Shown here: one piece after another, positions 5,588-6,148 of the stretch
Layout: each line of letters opens with the position of its first letter
How positions within the stretch are numbered: position 1 is the stretch's first letter
DNA from: a bacterium
GTDB taxonomy: Bacteria; CBDUZB01; JAGLHV01
Reading direction: 5' to 3'
NCBI GenBank assembly: GCA_023143305.1
Contig: JAGLHV010000089.1
Span: 1 to 6,148, forward strand
DNA length: 6,148 nt
Program-made: the position numbers and the translations under genes
The notes under the pieces: model-generated
Told to the model about the DNA's origin: nothing
The model's input: only the letters and a program-made list of their open reading frames with translations
Database searches by the model: none

Positions 5588-6148
5588 ATGAGTGAATGGG
5601 TGTTTAAAATAAATAATAAAAAATGGTTTTTTTCGGGAAGTCTTTTATTTTTAATGCTCTCTTCCTTAATTTTGGGCGGACAAAGCCGAATAGCAAGTAA
5701 TATTCGCAAAGAAGAACGAATAAATTTACTGCTATTGGAATGCAACCCAAACGGGAAGTCAGAATATCCCGGAACTATTTTATGGTTAAGTTATCATCCT
5801 GTAAGGCGGTTTTTGGATGTAGTAACTATTCCTTCGGCTACGAAAATTAAAAAAATTCATCCAAAGAGGAACAAAATAGAAACGATTTATGGGAATATTT
5901 ATAAAAGAGAACAAAACAGAAAAAAAGCAAGTCAGGCCGTAAAGAAAAAAACCGAAGAAATATTAGGAGTAACAATTCCTTTTTATGTTCAAATGGAAGA
6001 TGAGGAATTTATAAAAGCAATTGATTTGTTGGGTGGAATAAAAGAACCGGAAAATAAACAGGCGCATTTAAAAGGAAAAGAAGCATTAAAAGCTCTTTAC
6101 CGTGGAGAAGAAGGAAATTATAAAAGAATAGTACAACATCAAAAGCTA
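5588..6148 (+). CDS. LytR-CpsA-Psr (LCP) family protein, degenerate active site, 3' end outside window
   Basis: The frame runs from ATG 5588 through the last base, giving 187 residues with no stop. A short cytoplasmic start precedes one membrane helix at about residues 12-30 (KWFFSGSLLFLMLSSLILGG), so the rest should be outside the membrane. The body follows the LCP domain in order: RINLLLLE (44-51), GTILWLSYHP (62-71), FLDVVTIPSATKI (75-87), EEILGVTIPFYVQMEDEEF (123-141), IDLLGGI (145-151), HLKGKEALKALYR (160-172), and YKRIVQHQ (178-185). LCP enzymes move undecaprenyl-linked glycopolymers onto peptidoglycan or other acceptors. Here RSDT is replaced by YPGT, IPRD by IPSA, and RIxRQQ by RIVQHQ, so several phosphate- and metal-binding residues are absent and catalysis of the usual kind is doubtful. 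No Shine-Dalgarno is visible in the 5-base gap after nadD, so translation may be coupled to nadD. Confidence 0.82.
   Translation, partial: MSEWVFKINNKKWFFSGSLLFLMLSSLILGGQSRIASNIRKEERINLLLLECNPNGKSEYPGTILWLSYHPVRRFLDVVTIPSATKIKKIHPKRNKIETIYGNIYKREQNRKKASQAVKKKTEEILGVTIPFYVQMEDEEFIKAIDLLGGIKEPENKQAHLKGKEALKALYRGEEGNYKRIVQHQKL

Noticed and set aside
5557..5745. 62-codon minus-strand open frame across the nadD/LCP junction
   Set aside because: It overlaps the start of the LCP gene, whose + frame is open to the window edge and shows ordered domain motifs.
1..6148. CRISPR array, tRNA/rRNA, insertion sequence or phage genes
   Set aside because: No regularly spaced repeats, tRNA-type motifs, transposase motifs or phage-like proteins were seen on either strand.

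Overview
The window is AT-rich bacterial chromosome with strong sigma70-type promoter sequences, purine-rich ribosome binding sites and many overlapping or nearly abutting genes. Lysines are dense and AGA/AGG arginine codons are common. All confidently identified genes are housekeeping or envelope genes (aldolase, ProA, NadD, DUF502, MFS and LCP families), and I see no phage, transposon, CRISPR or tRNA/rRNA sequence. The style (AT-rich, class II aldolase ending in a GSSGKA-type tail, degenerate LCP protein after nadD) recalls uncultured or thermophilic candidate-phylum bacteria, but no marker here fixes the phylum.

Left part (1-1331): the 3' end of a class II fructose-bisphosphate aldolase gene on the + strand meets, tail to tail with only 14 bp between, a minus-strand gene for an exported protein of about 307 residues with a TPR-like C-terminus. 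No terminator is visible between them. The minus gene has a near-consensus promoter at 1386-1414.

Middle (1332-1790): a gap of about 460 bp that is not empty. It holds the divergent promoter of the minus gene, then a less AT-rich segment (1558-1609) that folds into a long nested hairpin. An intrinsic-terminator-like hairpin with a T-tract follows at 1651-1679, and then a near-consensus + strand promoter (1694-1722) for the genes to the right. The hairpin plus terminator is the best candidate here for something undescribed: a small RNA or leader RNA.

Right part (1791-6148): a compact + strand cluster of a DUF502 membrane protein, an MFS transporter (4-base overlap), proA (10-base overlap), nadD (107-base gap) and a partial LytR-CpsA-Psr (LCP) gene (5-base gap) running off the right edge. 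The order proA-nadD-LCP is that of the widespread obg-proB-proA-nadD-lytR-rsfS neighbourhood, but proB is not next to proA; DUF502 and MFS genes occupy that place. ProA makes glutamate semialdehyde for proline, NadD makes the dinucleotide precursor of NAD, and the LCP protein belongs to a family that attaches polymers to the cell envelope, although this copy has lost several family-defining residues. The first three genes are probably co-transcribed and translationally coupled; nadD and the LCP gene may be read through from the same promoter.
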